From: Symsagittifera roscoffensis
Taxonomy: Eukaryota; Xenacoelomorpha; Acoela; Convolutidae
Length of the DNA: 64,000 nt
Reading direction: 5' to 3'
Assembly (NCBI RefSeq): GCF_963678635.1
Contig: NC_087062.1
Span: 45,779,758 to 45,843,757 of the forward strand
How positions within the stretch are numbered: position 1 is the first letter of the stretch; every line of letters begins with the position of its first letter. Below the pieces are notes generated by a model. That model did no database searches and was not told the origin of the DNA. It saw only the letters and a list, made by a program, of their open reading frames with translations. The position numbers were made by a program, and so were the translations under genes. Of this stretch, positions 24,001-37,660 are shown one piece after another.

Positions 24001-24976
24001 TTTCTTCAGTGACTTTACAAGAAAAAAAATCCAATTGTTTTTCTATTTGATGAAATAGATGTTGACTCTTTTTTTTCTTTTTTTTTATAGTTTCTATTGT
24101 ACAAAACAGAGTTATCCGACTTAGTAAAGGTCTCCTTAGAGAAACTTACTCAAACAAAGATTTTACTTTTAAACCAAAATTGAGTATCAAAGCCTTAAAT
24201 TGACGGCTGAATTACACCTGACAAGGCAAAACACTTTGTTTATTCTCAAATATTTGATGATTTTTTGCATCTTGTCCAAAAAATTGAAACAAATTTCGCA
24301 TATTGTCAAAAAACTTGAAACCATTTTAGCATATTGTAGAAAAAATTGAAACAGTTCTTGCAATTTGTTGAAAAAAATAAACACTTTTCGCATCTTGTCA
24401 AAAAAAAGAAACTCTATTCGCATCCTGTCAAAAAAATTGAAAATTGTTACGCATCTTGTCGAAAAAAGTAAAAACCCTTACCGCATTTTGTAAAAAAAAA
24501 AATATTTCTAGCATTTTGGCAAAATTAATCATTACAATTTTTCTCGCAAAATTAATTAATAAGTAAAGGTCTCCTTAGAGAAACTTACTCAACCAAAGAG
24601 TTTACTTTTGAACCAAAATTCAGTACCAAAGCTTTAAATTGACGGCTGAATTACACCTGACAAGATAGAAACACTTTATTTATTCTTCTGAATTACTTGA
24701 TAGTTTTTTGCATCTTGTCAGAAAAATTGAAACACATGTCGCATATTGTCCAAAAAATTGAAACATTTTTAGCATATTGTAGGAAAAGTTGAAACAGTTC
24801 TTGCAATTTGTTGAAAAAAAATAAACACTTTTCGCATCTTGATAAAAAAAGAAACACTATTCGCAACCTGTCGACAAATTTGAAAACTGTTACGCATTTT
24901 GTCGAAAAAATTAAAACCCTTACCGCATTTTGTAAAAAAAAAAGCTAAAAATAATTTTAGCATCTTGCCAAAACTA
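18075..24976 (+). repeat. 3451-bp satellite segment duplicated head-to-tail
   Basis: 18075-21525 and 21526-24976 appear identical wherever I compared them, and every open frame recurs with offset exactly 3451. Surrounding blocks differ by several percent, so this is either a very recent tandem duplication or an assembly duplication. Confidence 0.85.
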
Positions 24977-26102
24977 ATCATACAATTTTTCTCGCAAAAA
25001 TAGTTATTAATCTGTAAGAGTTTTTTTTGTTTAGAATTTAATCCCTGAAAACTCTTTTTTGCTTGTTTGTTGATCAAAAACAATAAAAAAAACCAATGTA
25101 TTAACTTAGCGAACAGCGATGAAAGTCATTATTATAGAAACTCTGAGTACCTTTTTAGTAGCGCTGTTTTTTGGAAATCAACAATTCAGAATCCAGCATT
25201 TTCTAAAAGTGAACTGTTTATCTTTTTTTTAAATTTCAATCATTATTTGAAAAGTGTTAATCAGAAAACATTTGAAGTTCCTTCAGGTACTTTACAAGAA
25301 AAAAAAATCCGATTGTTTTTCTATTTGATGACATAGATGTTGACTGTTTTTTTTCACAGTTTTTGGTTGTTTTTTTTGTAAAAAAATAGAGGTATACGAC
25401 TAAGTAAAGGTCTCCTTAGAAAAAATTACTCAATCTAAGAGTTTACGTTTGAACCAAAATTGAGTATCAAAGCTTTAAATTGACGGCTGAATTACACCTG
25501 ACAAGGTAGAAGCAATTTGTTTATTCTTCTCAGATAGTTGTTGTTTTTTTGCATCTTGTCAAAAAAATTGAAACATATTTCGTTTTTTGTCGAAAAAACT
25601 GAAACATTTTTAGCATTTTGTAGAAACAATTGAAACAGTTCTTGCATTTTGTTGAGAAAAAAAAAACACTTTTCGCATCTTGTCAAAAAAAATAAACACT
25701 ATTCGCATCCTGTTAAAAAAAATTGAAAACTGTTACGCATTTTGTCGAAAAAAGTAAAACACTTTTCGCATTTTGTAGAAAAAAGTTAAATAGTTCTGGC
25801 ATTTATTTGAAAAAAAACAAACTTTTGTCGTATCTTGTCATAAAAAAGAAACACTATTCGCATCGTTTCAAAAAAATTGAAAAATGTTACGCACTTTGTC
25901 CTAAAAATTACAACACTTTTCGCATTTTTAGAAAAAAGTGAATTACTTTTAGCATCTTGCCAAAATTAATCATTACAATTTTTCTCGCAAAGGTAATTAT
26001 TTTTTTTAAAGAATTTCTCGTGTTTACAATTTAATCCCCTAGAAAAATAATTTTGCATGTCTGTTGATCAAAAAAAATAGAAAAATAATGTATTAACATA
26101 GG

Positions 26103-29100
26103 GAACAGCAATGAAAGTCATTAATATAGAAACTCTGAGTATTCTTTTGGTAGCGCTGATTTTTGGAAATCAATAAATGAAATTGCAGCATTTTCTAAAA
26201 GTGAACTGTTTAACTTTTTTAAAAAAATTTCAATCATTATTTGGAAAATGTCTATCAAAAAATATTTGAAATTTCTTCAGTGACTTTACAAGAAAAAAAA
26301 TCCAATTGTTTTTCTACTTGATGAAATAGGTTTTGACTCTTTTTTTTTCTTTTTTTTTATTGTTTCTATTGTACAAAACAGAGTTATCCGACTAAGTAAA
26401 GGTCTCCTCAGAGAAACTTACTCAATCAAAGAGTTTACTTTCAAACCAAAATTGAGTATAAAGCTTTAAATTGACGGCTGAATTACACCTGACAAGGTAA
26501 AAAAAACTTTGTTTATTCTCAAATACTTGATGATATTTTGCATCTTGCCCAAAAAAGTGAAACACATTTCGCAGATGTCAAAAAAATTGAAACAATTTTA
26601 GCATATTTAAAAAATTGAAACAGTTCTTGCAATTTGTTGAAAAAAATTAACACTTTTCGCATCTTGTCAAAAAAAAAATAAACGCTATTCGCATCCTGTC
26701 AAAAAAATTGAAAATTGTTACTCATTTTGTCGAAAAAAATGAAAATCCTTACCGCATTTTGTAGGAAAAAAAGCAAAATATTTTTAGCATCTTCAAAAAT
26801 TAATGATTACAATTTTTCTCGCAAAGTTAATTATTAAGTAAAGGTCTCCTTAGAGAAACTTACTCAATCAAAGACTTTACTTTTGAACCGAAATTCAGTA
26901 GCAAAGCTTTAAATTGACGGCTGAATTACACCTGACAAGATAGAAACACTTTTTTTGTCTTCTCAAATCCTTGATAGTTTTTTGCATCTTGTCAAAAAAA
27001 CTGAAACACATTTCGCATAATGTCCAAAAAATTGATACATTTTTAGCATATTGTAGGAAAATTTGAAACAGTTCTTGAATTTTGTTGAAAAAAAAACAAA
27101 CACTTTTCGCATCTTGATAAAAAAAAGAAACGCTATTCGCATCCTGTCAATAAAATTGAAAATTGTTACGCATTTTGTCGAAAAAAAATTATAACCCTTA
27201 CCGCATTTTGTAAAAAAAAGCTAAAAATAATTTTAGCATCTTGCCAAAATTAATCATACAATTTTTCTCGCATAAATAGTTATTAATCTGTAAGAATTTT
27301 TTTTGTTTAGAATTTAATCCCTGAAAACTCTTTTTTGCTTGTCTGTTGATCAAAAACAATAAAAAAACCAAAGTATTAACATAGGGAACAGCAATGAAAA
27401 AAGTCATTAATATAGAAACTCTGAGTATTCTTTTGGTAGCGCTGATTTTTGGAAATCAATAAATGAAATTGCAGCATTTTCTAAAAGTGAACTGTTTGTC
27501 TTTTTTGAAAAAATTTCTTTCATTATTTGGAAAATGTCTATCAAAAAATATTTGAAATTTCTTCAGTGACTTTACAAGAAAAAAAATCCAATTGTTTTTC
27601 TACTTGATGAAATAGGTTTTGACTCTTTTTTTTTCTTTTTTTTTATTGTTTCTATTGTACAAAACAGAGTTATCCGACTAAGTAAAGGTCTCCTCAGAGA
27701 AACTTACTCAATCAAAGAGTTTACTTTCAAACCAAAATTGAGTATAAAGCTTTAAATTGACGGCTGAATTACACCTGACAAGGTAAAAAAAACTTTGTTT
27801 ATTCTCAAATACTTGATGATTTTTTGCATCTTGCCCAAAAAAGTGAAACACAATTCGCAGATGTCAAAAAAATTGAAACAATTTTAGCATATTTAAAAAA
27901 TTGAAACAGTTCTTGCAATTTGTTGAAAAAAATTAACACTTTTCGCATCTTGTCAAAAAAAAAAAATAAACGCTATTCGCATCCTGTCAAAAAAATTGAA
28001 AATTGTTACTCATTTTGTCGAAAAAAATGAAAATCCTTACCGCATTTTGTAGGAAAAAAAGCAAAATATTTTTAGCATCTTCAAAAATTAATGATTACAA
28101 TTTTTCTCGCAAAGTTAATTATTAAGTAAAGGTCTCCTTAGAGAAACTTACTCAATCAAAGACTTTACTTTTGAACCGAAATTCAGTAGCAAAGCTTTAA
28201 ATTGACGGCTGAATTACACCTGACAAGATAGAAACACTTTTTTTGTCTTCTCAAATCCTTGATAGTTTTTTGCATCTTGTCAAAAAAACTGAAACACATT
28301 TCGCATAATGTCCAAAAAATTGATACATTTTTAGCATATTGTAGGAAAATTTGAAACAGTTCTTGAATTTTGTTGAAAAAAAAACAAACACTTTTCGCAT
28401 CTTGATAAAAAAAAGAAACGCTATTCGCATCCTGTCAATAAAATTGAAAATTGTTACGCATTTTGTCGAAAAAAAATTATAACCCTTACCGCATTTTGTA
28501 AAAAAAAGCTAAAAATAATTTTAGCATCTTGCCAAAATTAATCATACAATTTTTCTCGCATAAATAGTTATTAATCTGTAAGAATTTTTTTTGTTTAGAA
28601 TTTAATCCCTGAAAACTCTTTTTTGCTTGTCTGTTGATCAAAAACAATAAAAAAACCAAAGTATTAACATAGGGAACAGCAATGAAAAAAGTCATTAATA
28701 TAGAAACTCTGAGTATTCTTTTGGTAGCGCTGATTTTTGGAAATCAATAAATGAAATTGCAGCATTTTCTAAAAGTGAACTGTTTAACTTTTTTAAAAAA
28801 ATTTCAATCATTATTTGGAAAATGTTTATCAAAAAATATTTGAAATTTCTTCAGTGACTTTACAAGAAAAAAAATCCAATTGTTTTTCTACTTGATGAAA
28901 TAGGTTTTGACTCTTTTTTTTTCTTTTTTTTATTGTTTCTATTGTACAAAACAGAGTTATCCGACTAAGTAAAGGTCTCCTCAGAGAAACTTACTCAATC
29001 AAACAGTTTACTTTCAAACCAAAATTGAGTATAAAGCTTTAAATTGACGGCTGAATTACACCTGACAAGGTAAAAAAAACTTTGTTTATTCTCAAATACT

Positions 29101-29958
29101 TGATGATTTTTTGCATCTTGCCCAAAAAAGTGAAACACATTTCGCAGATGTCAAAAAAATTGAAACAATTTTAGCATATTTAAAAAATTGAAACAGTTCT
29201 TGCAATTTGTTGAAAAAAATTAACACTTTTCGCATCTTGTCAAAAAAAAAAAAAACGCTATTCGCATCCTGTCAAAAAAATTGAAAATTGTTACTCATTT
29301 TGTCGAAAAAAATGAAAATCCTTACCGCATTTTGTAGGAAAAAAAGCAAAATATTTTTAGCATCTTCAAAAATTAATGATTACAATTTTTCTCGCAAAGT
29401 TAATTATTAAGTAAAGGTCTCCTTAGAGAAACTTACTCAATCAAAGACTTTACTTTTGAACCGAAATTCAGTAGCAAAGCTTTAAATTGACGGCTGAATT
29501 ACACCTGACAAGATAGAAACACTTTTTTTGTCTTCTCAAATCCTTGATAGTTTTTTGCATCTTGTCAAAAAAACTGAAACACATTTCGCATAATGTCCAA
29601 AAAATTGATACATTTTTAGCATATTGTAGGAAAATTTGAAACAGTTCTTGAATTTTGTTGAAAAAAAAACAAACACTTTTCGCAACTTGATAAAAAAAAG
29701 AAACGCTATTCGCATCCTGTCAATAAAATTGAAAATTGTTACGCATTTTGTCGAAAAAAAATTATAACCCTTACCGCATTTTGTAAAAAAAAGCTAAAAA
29801 TAATTTTAGCATCTTGCCAAAATTAATCATACAATTTTTCTCGCATAAATAGTTATTAATCTGTAAGAATTTTTTTTGTTTAGAATTTAATCCCTGAAAA
29901 CTCTTTTTTGCTTGTCTGTTGATCAAAAACAATAAAAAAACCAAAGTATTAACATTGG
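26103..29958 (+). repeat. three tandem 1.29-kb satellite higher-order units
   Basis: Units starting near 26103, 27386 and 28674 (periods about 1283-1288 bp) are almost identical, with small length changes in A-tracts. A fourth unit starts at 29959 and diverges after about 600 bp. Confidence 0.8.
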
Positions 29959-32900
29959 GAACAGCAATGAAAAAAGTCATTAATATAGAAACTCTGAGTA
30001 TTCTTTTGGTAGCGCTGATTTTTGGAAATCAATAAAAGAAATTGCAGCATTTTCTAAAAGTGAACTGTTTGTCTTTTTTAAAAAAATTTCATTCATTATT
30101 TGGAAAATGTCTATCAAAAAATATCTTAAATTTCTTCAGTGACTTTACAAGAAAAAAAATCCAATTGTTTTTCTACTTGATGAAATAGGTGTTGACTCTT
30201 TTTTTTTCTTTTTTTTTATTGTTTCTATTGTACAAAACAGAGTTATCCGACTAAGTAAAGGTCTCCTCAGAGAAACTTACTCAATCAAAGAGTTTACTTT
30301 TAAACCAAAATTGAGTATCAAAGCTTTAAATTGACGGCTGAATTACACCTGACAAGGTAAAAAACACTTTGTTTATTCTCAAATACTTGATGATTTTTTG
30401 CATCTTGTCCAAAAAATTGAAACACATTTCGCAGATGACAAAAAAATTGAAACAATTTTAGAATATTTAAAAAATTGAAACAGTTCTTGCAATTTGTTGA
30501 AAAAAATTAACATTTTTCGCATCTTGTCAAAAAAAATAAACGCTATTCGCATCCTGTCAATAAAATTGAAAATTGTTACGCATTTTGCCGAAAAAAAATT
30601 AAAACCCTGACCGCATTTTGTAAAAAAAAGCTAAAAATAATTTTAGCATCTTGCCAAAATTAATCATACAATTTTTCTCGCAAAAATAGTTATTAAACTG
30701 TAAGAATTTTTTTTGTTTAGAATTTAATCCCTGAAAACGCTTTTTTGCTTGTCTGTTGATCAAAAACAATAAAAAAACCAATGTATTAACTTAGGGAACA
30801 GCGATGAAAGTCATTATTATAGAAACTCTGAGTACCTTTTTAGTAGCGCTGTTTTTTGGAAATCAACAAATCAGAATCCAGCATTTTCTAAAAATGAACT
30901 GTTTATCTTTTTTTTATATTTCAATAATTATTTGAAAAGTGTCGATCACAAAACAATTGAAGTTCCTTCAGGTACTTTACAAGAAAAAAAATCCAATTGT
31001 TTTTCTATTTGATGACATAGATGTTGACTGTTTTTTTCACAATTTTTGGTTGTTTTTTTTTGTAAAAAATCGAGTTATACGACTAAGTAAAGGTATCCTT
31101 AGAAAAACTTACTCAACCTAAGAGTTTATTTTTGAACCAAAATTGAGTATCAAAGCTTTAAATTGACGGCTGAATTACACCTGACAAGGTAGAAGCAATT
31201 TGTTTATTCTTTTCAAATAATTGTTGTTTTTTTGCATCTTGTCAAAAAAATTGAAACATATTTCGTTTTTTGTCAAAAAAACTGAAACATTTTTAGCATA
31301 TTGTAGAAACAATTGAAACAGTTCTTGCATTTTGTTGAGAAAAAAAAAACACTTTTTGCATCTTGTCAAAAAAAATAAACACTATTCGCATCCTGTTAAA
31401 AAAATTGAAAACTGTTACGCATTTTGTCGAAAAAAGTAAAACATTTTTTGCATTTTGTAGAAAAAAATTAAATAAATCTTGCATTTATTTGAAAAAAAAG
31501 CAAACTTTTGTCGTATCTTGTCATAAAAAAAGAAACACTATTCGCATCGTGTCAAAAAAATTGAAAAATGTTACGCACTTTGTCGAAAAAATTAAAACAC
31601 TTTTCGCATTTTTAGAAAAAGTGAATTACTTTTAGCATCTTGCCAAAATTAATCATTACAATTTTTCTCGCAAAGGTAATTACTATTTTTTAAGAATTTC
31701 TTTTGTTTACAATTTAATCCCCTAGAAAAATAATTTTGCATGTCTGTTGATCAAAAAAAAATAGAAAAATAATGTATATACATAGGGAACAGCAATGAAA
31801 GTCATTAATATAGAAACTCTGAGTATTCTTTTGGTAGCGCTGATTTTTGGAAATCAATAAATGAAATTGCAGCGTTTTATAAAAGTGAACTGTTTAACTT
31901 TTTTTAAAAAAATTCAATCATTATTTGGAAAATGTCCATCAAAAAATATTTGAAATTTCTTCAGTGACTTTACAAGAAAAAAAATCCAATTGTTCTTCTA
32001 CATGATGAAATAGGTGTTGACTCTTTTTTTTTCTTTTTTTTAATTGTTTCTATTGTACAAAACAGAGTTATCCGACTAAGTAAAGGTCTCCTCAGAGAAA
32101 CTTAATCAATCAAAGAGTTTACTTTTAAACCAAAATTGAGTATCAAAGCTTTAAATTGACGGCTGAATTACACCTGACAAGGTAAAAACACTTTGTTTAT
32201 TCTCAAATACTTGATGATTTTTTGCATCTCGTCCAAAAAATTGAAACACATTTCGCAGATGTCAAAAAAAATTGAAACTATTTTAGCATATTTAAAAAAT
32301 TGAAACAGTTCTTGCAATTTGTTGAAAAAAATTAACACTTTTCGCATCTTGATTAAAAAAAGAAACGCTATTCGCATCCTGTCAATAAAATTGAAAATTG
32401 TTACGCATTTTGTCGAAAAAAAAGTAAAACCCTTACCACATTTTGTAAAAAAAAAAGCTAAAAATAATTTTACCATCTTGCCAAAATTAATCATACAATT
32501 TTTCTCGCAAAAATAGTTATTAATCTGTAAGAATTTTTTTGTTTACAATTTAATCCCTGAAAACTCTTTTTTGCTTGTCTGTTGATCAAAAACAATAAAA
32601 AAACCAATGTATTAACTTAGGGAACAGCGATGAAAGTCACTCTTATAGAAACTCTGAGTACTTTTTTAGTAGCGCTGTTTTTTGGAAATCAACAAATCAG
32701 AATCCAGCATTTTCTAAAAGTGAACTGTTTATCTTTTTTTTAAATTTCAATCATTATTTGAAAAGTGTCGATCAGAAAACATTTGAAGTTCCTTCAGGTA
32801 CTTTACATAAAAAAAATCCAATTGTTTTTCTATTTGATGACATAGATGTTGACTGTTTTTTTCACAATTTTTGGTTGTTTTTTTTTGTAAAAATTAGAGT

Positions 32901-35749
32901 TATACGACTAAGTAAAGGTCTCCTTAGAAAAACTTACTCAATCTAAGAGTTTACTTTTGAACCAAAATTGAGTATCAAAGCTTTAAATTGACGGCTGGAT
33001 TACATCTGACAAGGTAGAAGCAATTTGTTTATTCTTCTCAAATAATTGTTGTTTTTTTTGCATCTTGAAACATTTTTAGCATATTGTAGAAACAATTGAA
33101 ACAGTTTTTGCATTTTGTTGAGAAAAAAAAAACACTTTTCGCATCTTGTCAAAAACAAATAAACACTATTCGCATCCTGTCAAACAAATTGAAAACTGTT
33201 ACGCATTTTGTCGAAAAAAGTAAAACACTTTTCGCATTTTGTAGAAAAAAGTTAAATAGTTCTTGCATTTTGTTGAAAAAAATAAACTTTTGTCGTATCT
33301 TGTCATAAAAAAAAACACTATTCGCATCGTGTCAAAAAAACTGAAAAATGTTACGCACTTTGTCGAAAAAACTAAAACACTTTTCGCATTTTTAGAAAAA
33401 AGTGAATTACCTTTAGCATCTTGCCAAAACTAATCATTACAATTTTTCTCGCAAAGGTAATTGTTATTTTTTAAAAATTTCTCTTGTTTACAATTTATTC
33501 CCCTAGAAAAATAATTTTGCATGTCTGTTGATAAAAAAAAATAGAAAAATAATGTATTAACATAGGGAACAGCAATGAAAGTCATTAATATAGAAATTCT
33601 GAGTATTCTTTTGGTAGCGCTAATTTTTGGAAATCAATAAATGAAATTGCAGCATTTTCTAAAATTGAACTGTTTATCTTTTTTTAAAAAATTTCAATCT
33701 TTTTTTGGAAAATGTCTATCAAAAAATATTTGAAATTTCTTCAGTGACTTTACAAGAAAAAAAATCCAATTGTTTTTCTACTTGATGAAATAGGTGTTGA
33801 CTCTTTTTTTTCTTTTTTTTATTGTTTCTATTGTACAAAACAGAGTTATCCGACTAGTTAAAGGTCTCCTCAGAGAAACTTACTCAATCAAAGAGTTTAC
33901 TTTTAAACCAAAATTGAGTATCAAAGCTTTAAATTGACGGCTGAATTACACCTGACAAGGTAAAAACACTTTGTTTATTCTCAAATACTTGATGATTTTT
34001 TGCATCTTGTCCAAAAAATTGAAACACATTTCGCAGATGTCACAAAAATTGAAACAATTTTAGCATATTTAAAAAATTGAAACAGTTCTTGCAATTTGTT
34101 GAAAAAAATTAACACTTTTCGCATCTTGTCAAAAAAAAATAAACGCTATTCGCATCCTGTCAAAAAAATTGAAAATTGTAACTCATTTTGTCGAAAAAAA
34201 TAAAAACCCTTACCGCATTTTGTAAAAAAAAAGCAAAAAATTGTAATCTTGCAAAAATTAATCATTACAATTTTTCTCGCAAAGTTAATTATTAAGTAAA
34301 GGTCTCCTTAGAGATACTTACTCAATCAAAGATTTTACTTTTGAACCGAAATTCAGTACCAAAGCTTTAAATTGACGGCTGATTTACACCTCACAAGATA
34401 GAAACACTTTTTTATTCTTCTCAAATCCTTGATAGTTTTTTGCATCTTGTCAAAAAAATTGAAACACATTTCGCATAATGTCCAAAAAATTGATACATTT
34501 TTAGCATATTGTAGGAAAATTTGAAACAGTTCTTGAATTTTGTTCAAAAAAAAAACACTTTTCGAATCTTGATTAAAAAAAGAAACGCTATTCGCACCCT
34601 GTCAATAAAATTGAAAATTGTTACGCATTTTGTCGAAAAAAAAGTAATAACCCTTATCGCATTTTGTAAAAAAAAAGAGAAATATTTTTAGCATCTTGCC
34701 AAAATTAATCATTACAATTTTTCTCGCAAAGTTGACTATTAAGTAAAGGTCTCCTTAGATAAACCTACTCAATCAAAGAGTTTACTTTTGAACCAAAATT
34801 CAGTACCAAAGCTTTAAATTGACTGCTGAATTACACCTGACAAGATAGAAACACTTTGTTTATTTTTCTCAAATACTTGATAGTTTTTTGCATCCTGTCA
34901 AAAAAATTGAAACACATTTCGCATATTGTCCAAAAAATTGAAATATTTTTAGCAAATTGTAGGAAAAATTGAAACAGTTCATGCACTTTGTTGAAAAAAA
35001 TATACACTTTACGCATCTTGATTAAAAAAAAACACTATTCGCAACCTGTCGAAAAGTTTGAAAACTGTTACGCATTTTGTAAAAAAAAAAGCGAAAAAAC
35101 ATTTTTAGCATCTTGCCAAAACTAATCATACAATTTTTCTCGCAAAAATAGTTATTAATCTGTAAGAAATTTTTAGTTCACAAATTAATCCCTGAAAACT
35201 CTTTTTTGCTTGTCTGTTGATCAAAAAACAATGTATTAACTTAGGAAACAGCGAAGAAAGTCATTATTATAGAAATTCTGAGTATTCTTTTAGTCGCGCT
35301 GTTTTTTGGAAATCAACAAATCAGAATCCAGCTTTTTCTAAAAATGAACTGTTTATCTTTTTTTTTAATTTCAATCATTATTTGAAAAGTGTCGATCAAA
35401 AAACATTTGAAATTCTTTCAGTTACTTTACAAGACAAAAAAATCCAATTGTTTTTCTATTTGATGACATAGATGTTGAGTGTTTTTTTTTCACGTTTTTT
35501 GGTTGTTTTTATTGTATAAAATATAGTTATACGGCTAAGTAAAGGTCTCCTTAGAAAAATTTACTCTATCAAAGAGTTTACCTTTGAACCAAAATTGAGT
35601 ATCAAAGCTTTAAATTGACGGCTGAATTACACCTGACAAAGTAGAAGCAATTTGTTTATTCTTCTCAAATACTTGTTGGTTTTTTGCATCTTGTCAAAAA
35701 AATTGAAACACACAATCGCATATTGTCAAAAAAATGAAACATTTTAGGC

Positions 35750-37660
35750 ATATTGTAGAAACAATTGAAACAGTTCTTGATTTTGGTTTAAAAAAAAATA
35801 AACCCGTTTCGCATCATGTCAAAAAAAATAAACACCATTCACATACTGTCAAAAAAATTGAAATTTACTACGCATTTTGTCGAAAAAAGTAAAACAGTTT
35901 TCGGATTTTGTCGAAAAAAATGAAACAGTTTTTGCATTTTGTTGAAAAAAAAAACACTTGTTGTATCTTGTCACAAAAAAAGAAACACTATTCGCATCTT
36001 GTCAAAAAAATTAAAACACTTTTCACATTTTGTAGAAAAAAGAGAAAAATTTTTAGCATCTTGCCAAAATTAATCAATACAATTTTTCTCGCAAAGTTAA
36101 TTAATAGTCTTTAAGAACTTCTTCTGTTTACATTTTAATCCCTTAGAAAACTAATTTTTGCATGTCTGTTGATCAAAAACCGAAAAAACTAAGGTATTAA
36201 ATAGGGAAGAGCGATGAAAGTCATTAATATGGAAACTCTGAGTATTCGCTTAGTAGCGCTATTTTTTTGGAAATCAACAAATCAGAATCAAGCATTCTCT
36301 AAGAGTGAACTGTTTATCTTTTAAAAAAAAATATTAATCATTATTTGAAAAATGTCTGTCATAAAACATTTGAAATTTCTGCAGTTACTTTACAAGAAAA
36401 AAAATCCAATTGTTTTTCTAATTGATGAAAAAGATGTTGACTCTTTTTTTCACGTTTTTTGGTTGTTTTTTTTTGTATAATATAGAGTTATACGACTGAG
36501 TAAAGGTCTCCTTAGAGAAACTTACTCAATCAAAGAGTTTACTTTTGAACCAAAATTGAGTATCAAAGCTTTAAATTGACGGCTGAATTACACCTGACAA
36601 GGTAAAAACACTTTGTTTATTCTTCTCAAATATTGGATGGTTTTTTGCATCGTGTCAAAAAATTGAAACACATTTGGCATTTTGTCAAAACAATTGAAAC
36701 ATTTTTAGCACATTGTAGAAAAAATTGAATCAGTTCTTGCATTTTATTGAAAACAAAGAAACACTTTTCGCATCTTGTCAAAAAAAAAAGAAACACTATT
36801 TGCATCCTGTCAAAAAAAATTGAAAATTGTTTCGCATATTGTCGAAAAAATTTAAACATTTTTTGCATATAGTAGAAACAATTGAAACAGTTCTTGATTT
36901 TGGTTTAAAAAAAAATAAACCCGTTTCGCATCATGTCAAAAAAAATAAACACCATTCGCATACTGTCAAAAAAATTGAAATTTACTACGCATTTTGTCGA
37001 AAAAAGTAAAACACTTTTCGGATTTTGTAGAAAAAAATGAAACAGTTCTTGCATTTTGTTGAAAAAAAAAACACTCGTTGTATCTTGTCACAAAAAAAGA
37101 AACACTATTCGCATCTTGTCAAAAAAATTAAAACACTTTTCACATTTTGTAGAAAAAAGAGAAAAATTTTTAGCATCTTGCCAAAATTAATCAATACAAT
37201 TTTTCTCGCAAAGTTAATTATTAATCTTTAAGAATTTCTTCTGCTGACAATTTAATCCCTTAGAAAACTAATTTTTGCATGTCTGTTGATCAAAAACCGA
37301 AAAAACTAAGGTATTAAATAGAGAAGAGCGATGAAAGTCATTAATATGGAAACTCTGAGTATTCGCTTAGTAGCGCTATTTTTTGGAAATCAACAAATCA
37401 GAATCAAGCATTCTCTAAGAGTGAACTGTTTATCTTTTAAAAAAATATATTAATCATTATTTGAAAAATGTCTGTCATAAAACATTTGAAATTTCTGCAG
37501 TTACTTTACAAGAAAAAAAATCCAATTGTTTTTCTAATTGATGAAAAAGATGTTGACTCTTTTTTTCACGTTTTTTGGTTTTTTTTTTGTATAATATAGA
37601 GTTATACGACTGAGTAAAGGTCTCCTTAGAGAAACTTACTCAATCAAAGAGTTTACTTTT
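35750..37660 (+). repeat. duplicated 1.1-kb satellite block
   Basis: The stretch from about 35757 recurs from about 36871 (offset about 1115 bp), including a distinctive GATTTTGGTTTAAAAAAAAA segment and the following spacer. Confidence 0.7.
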
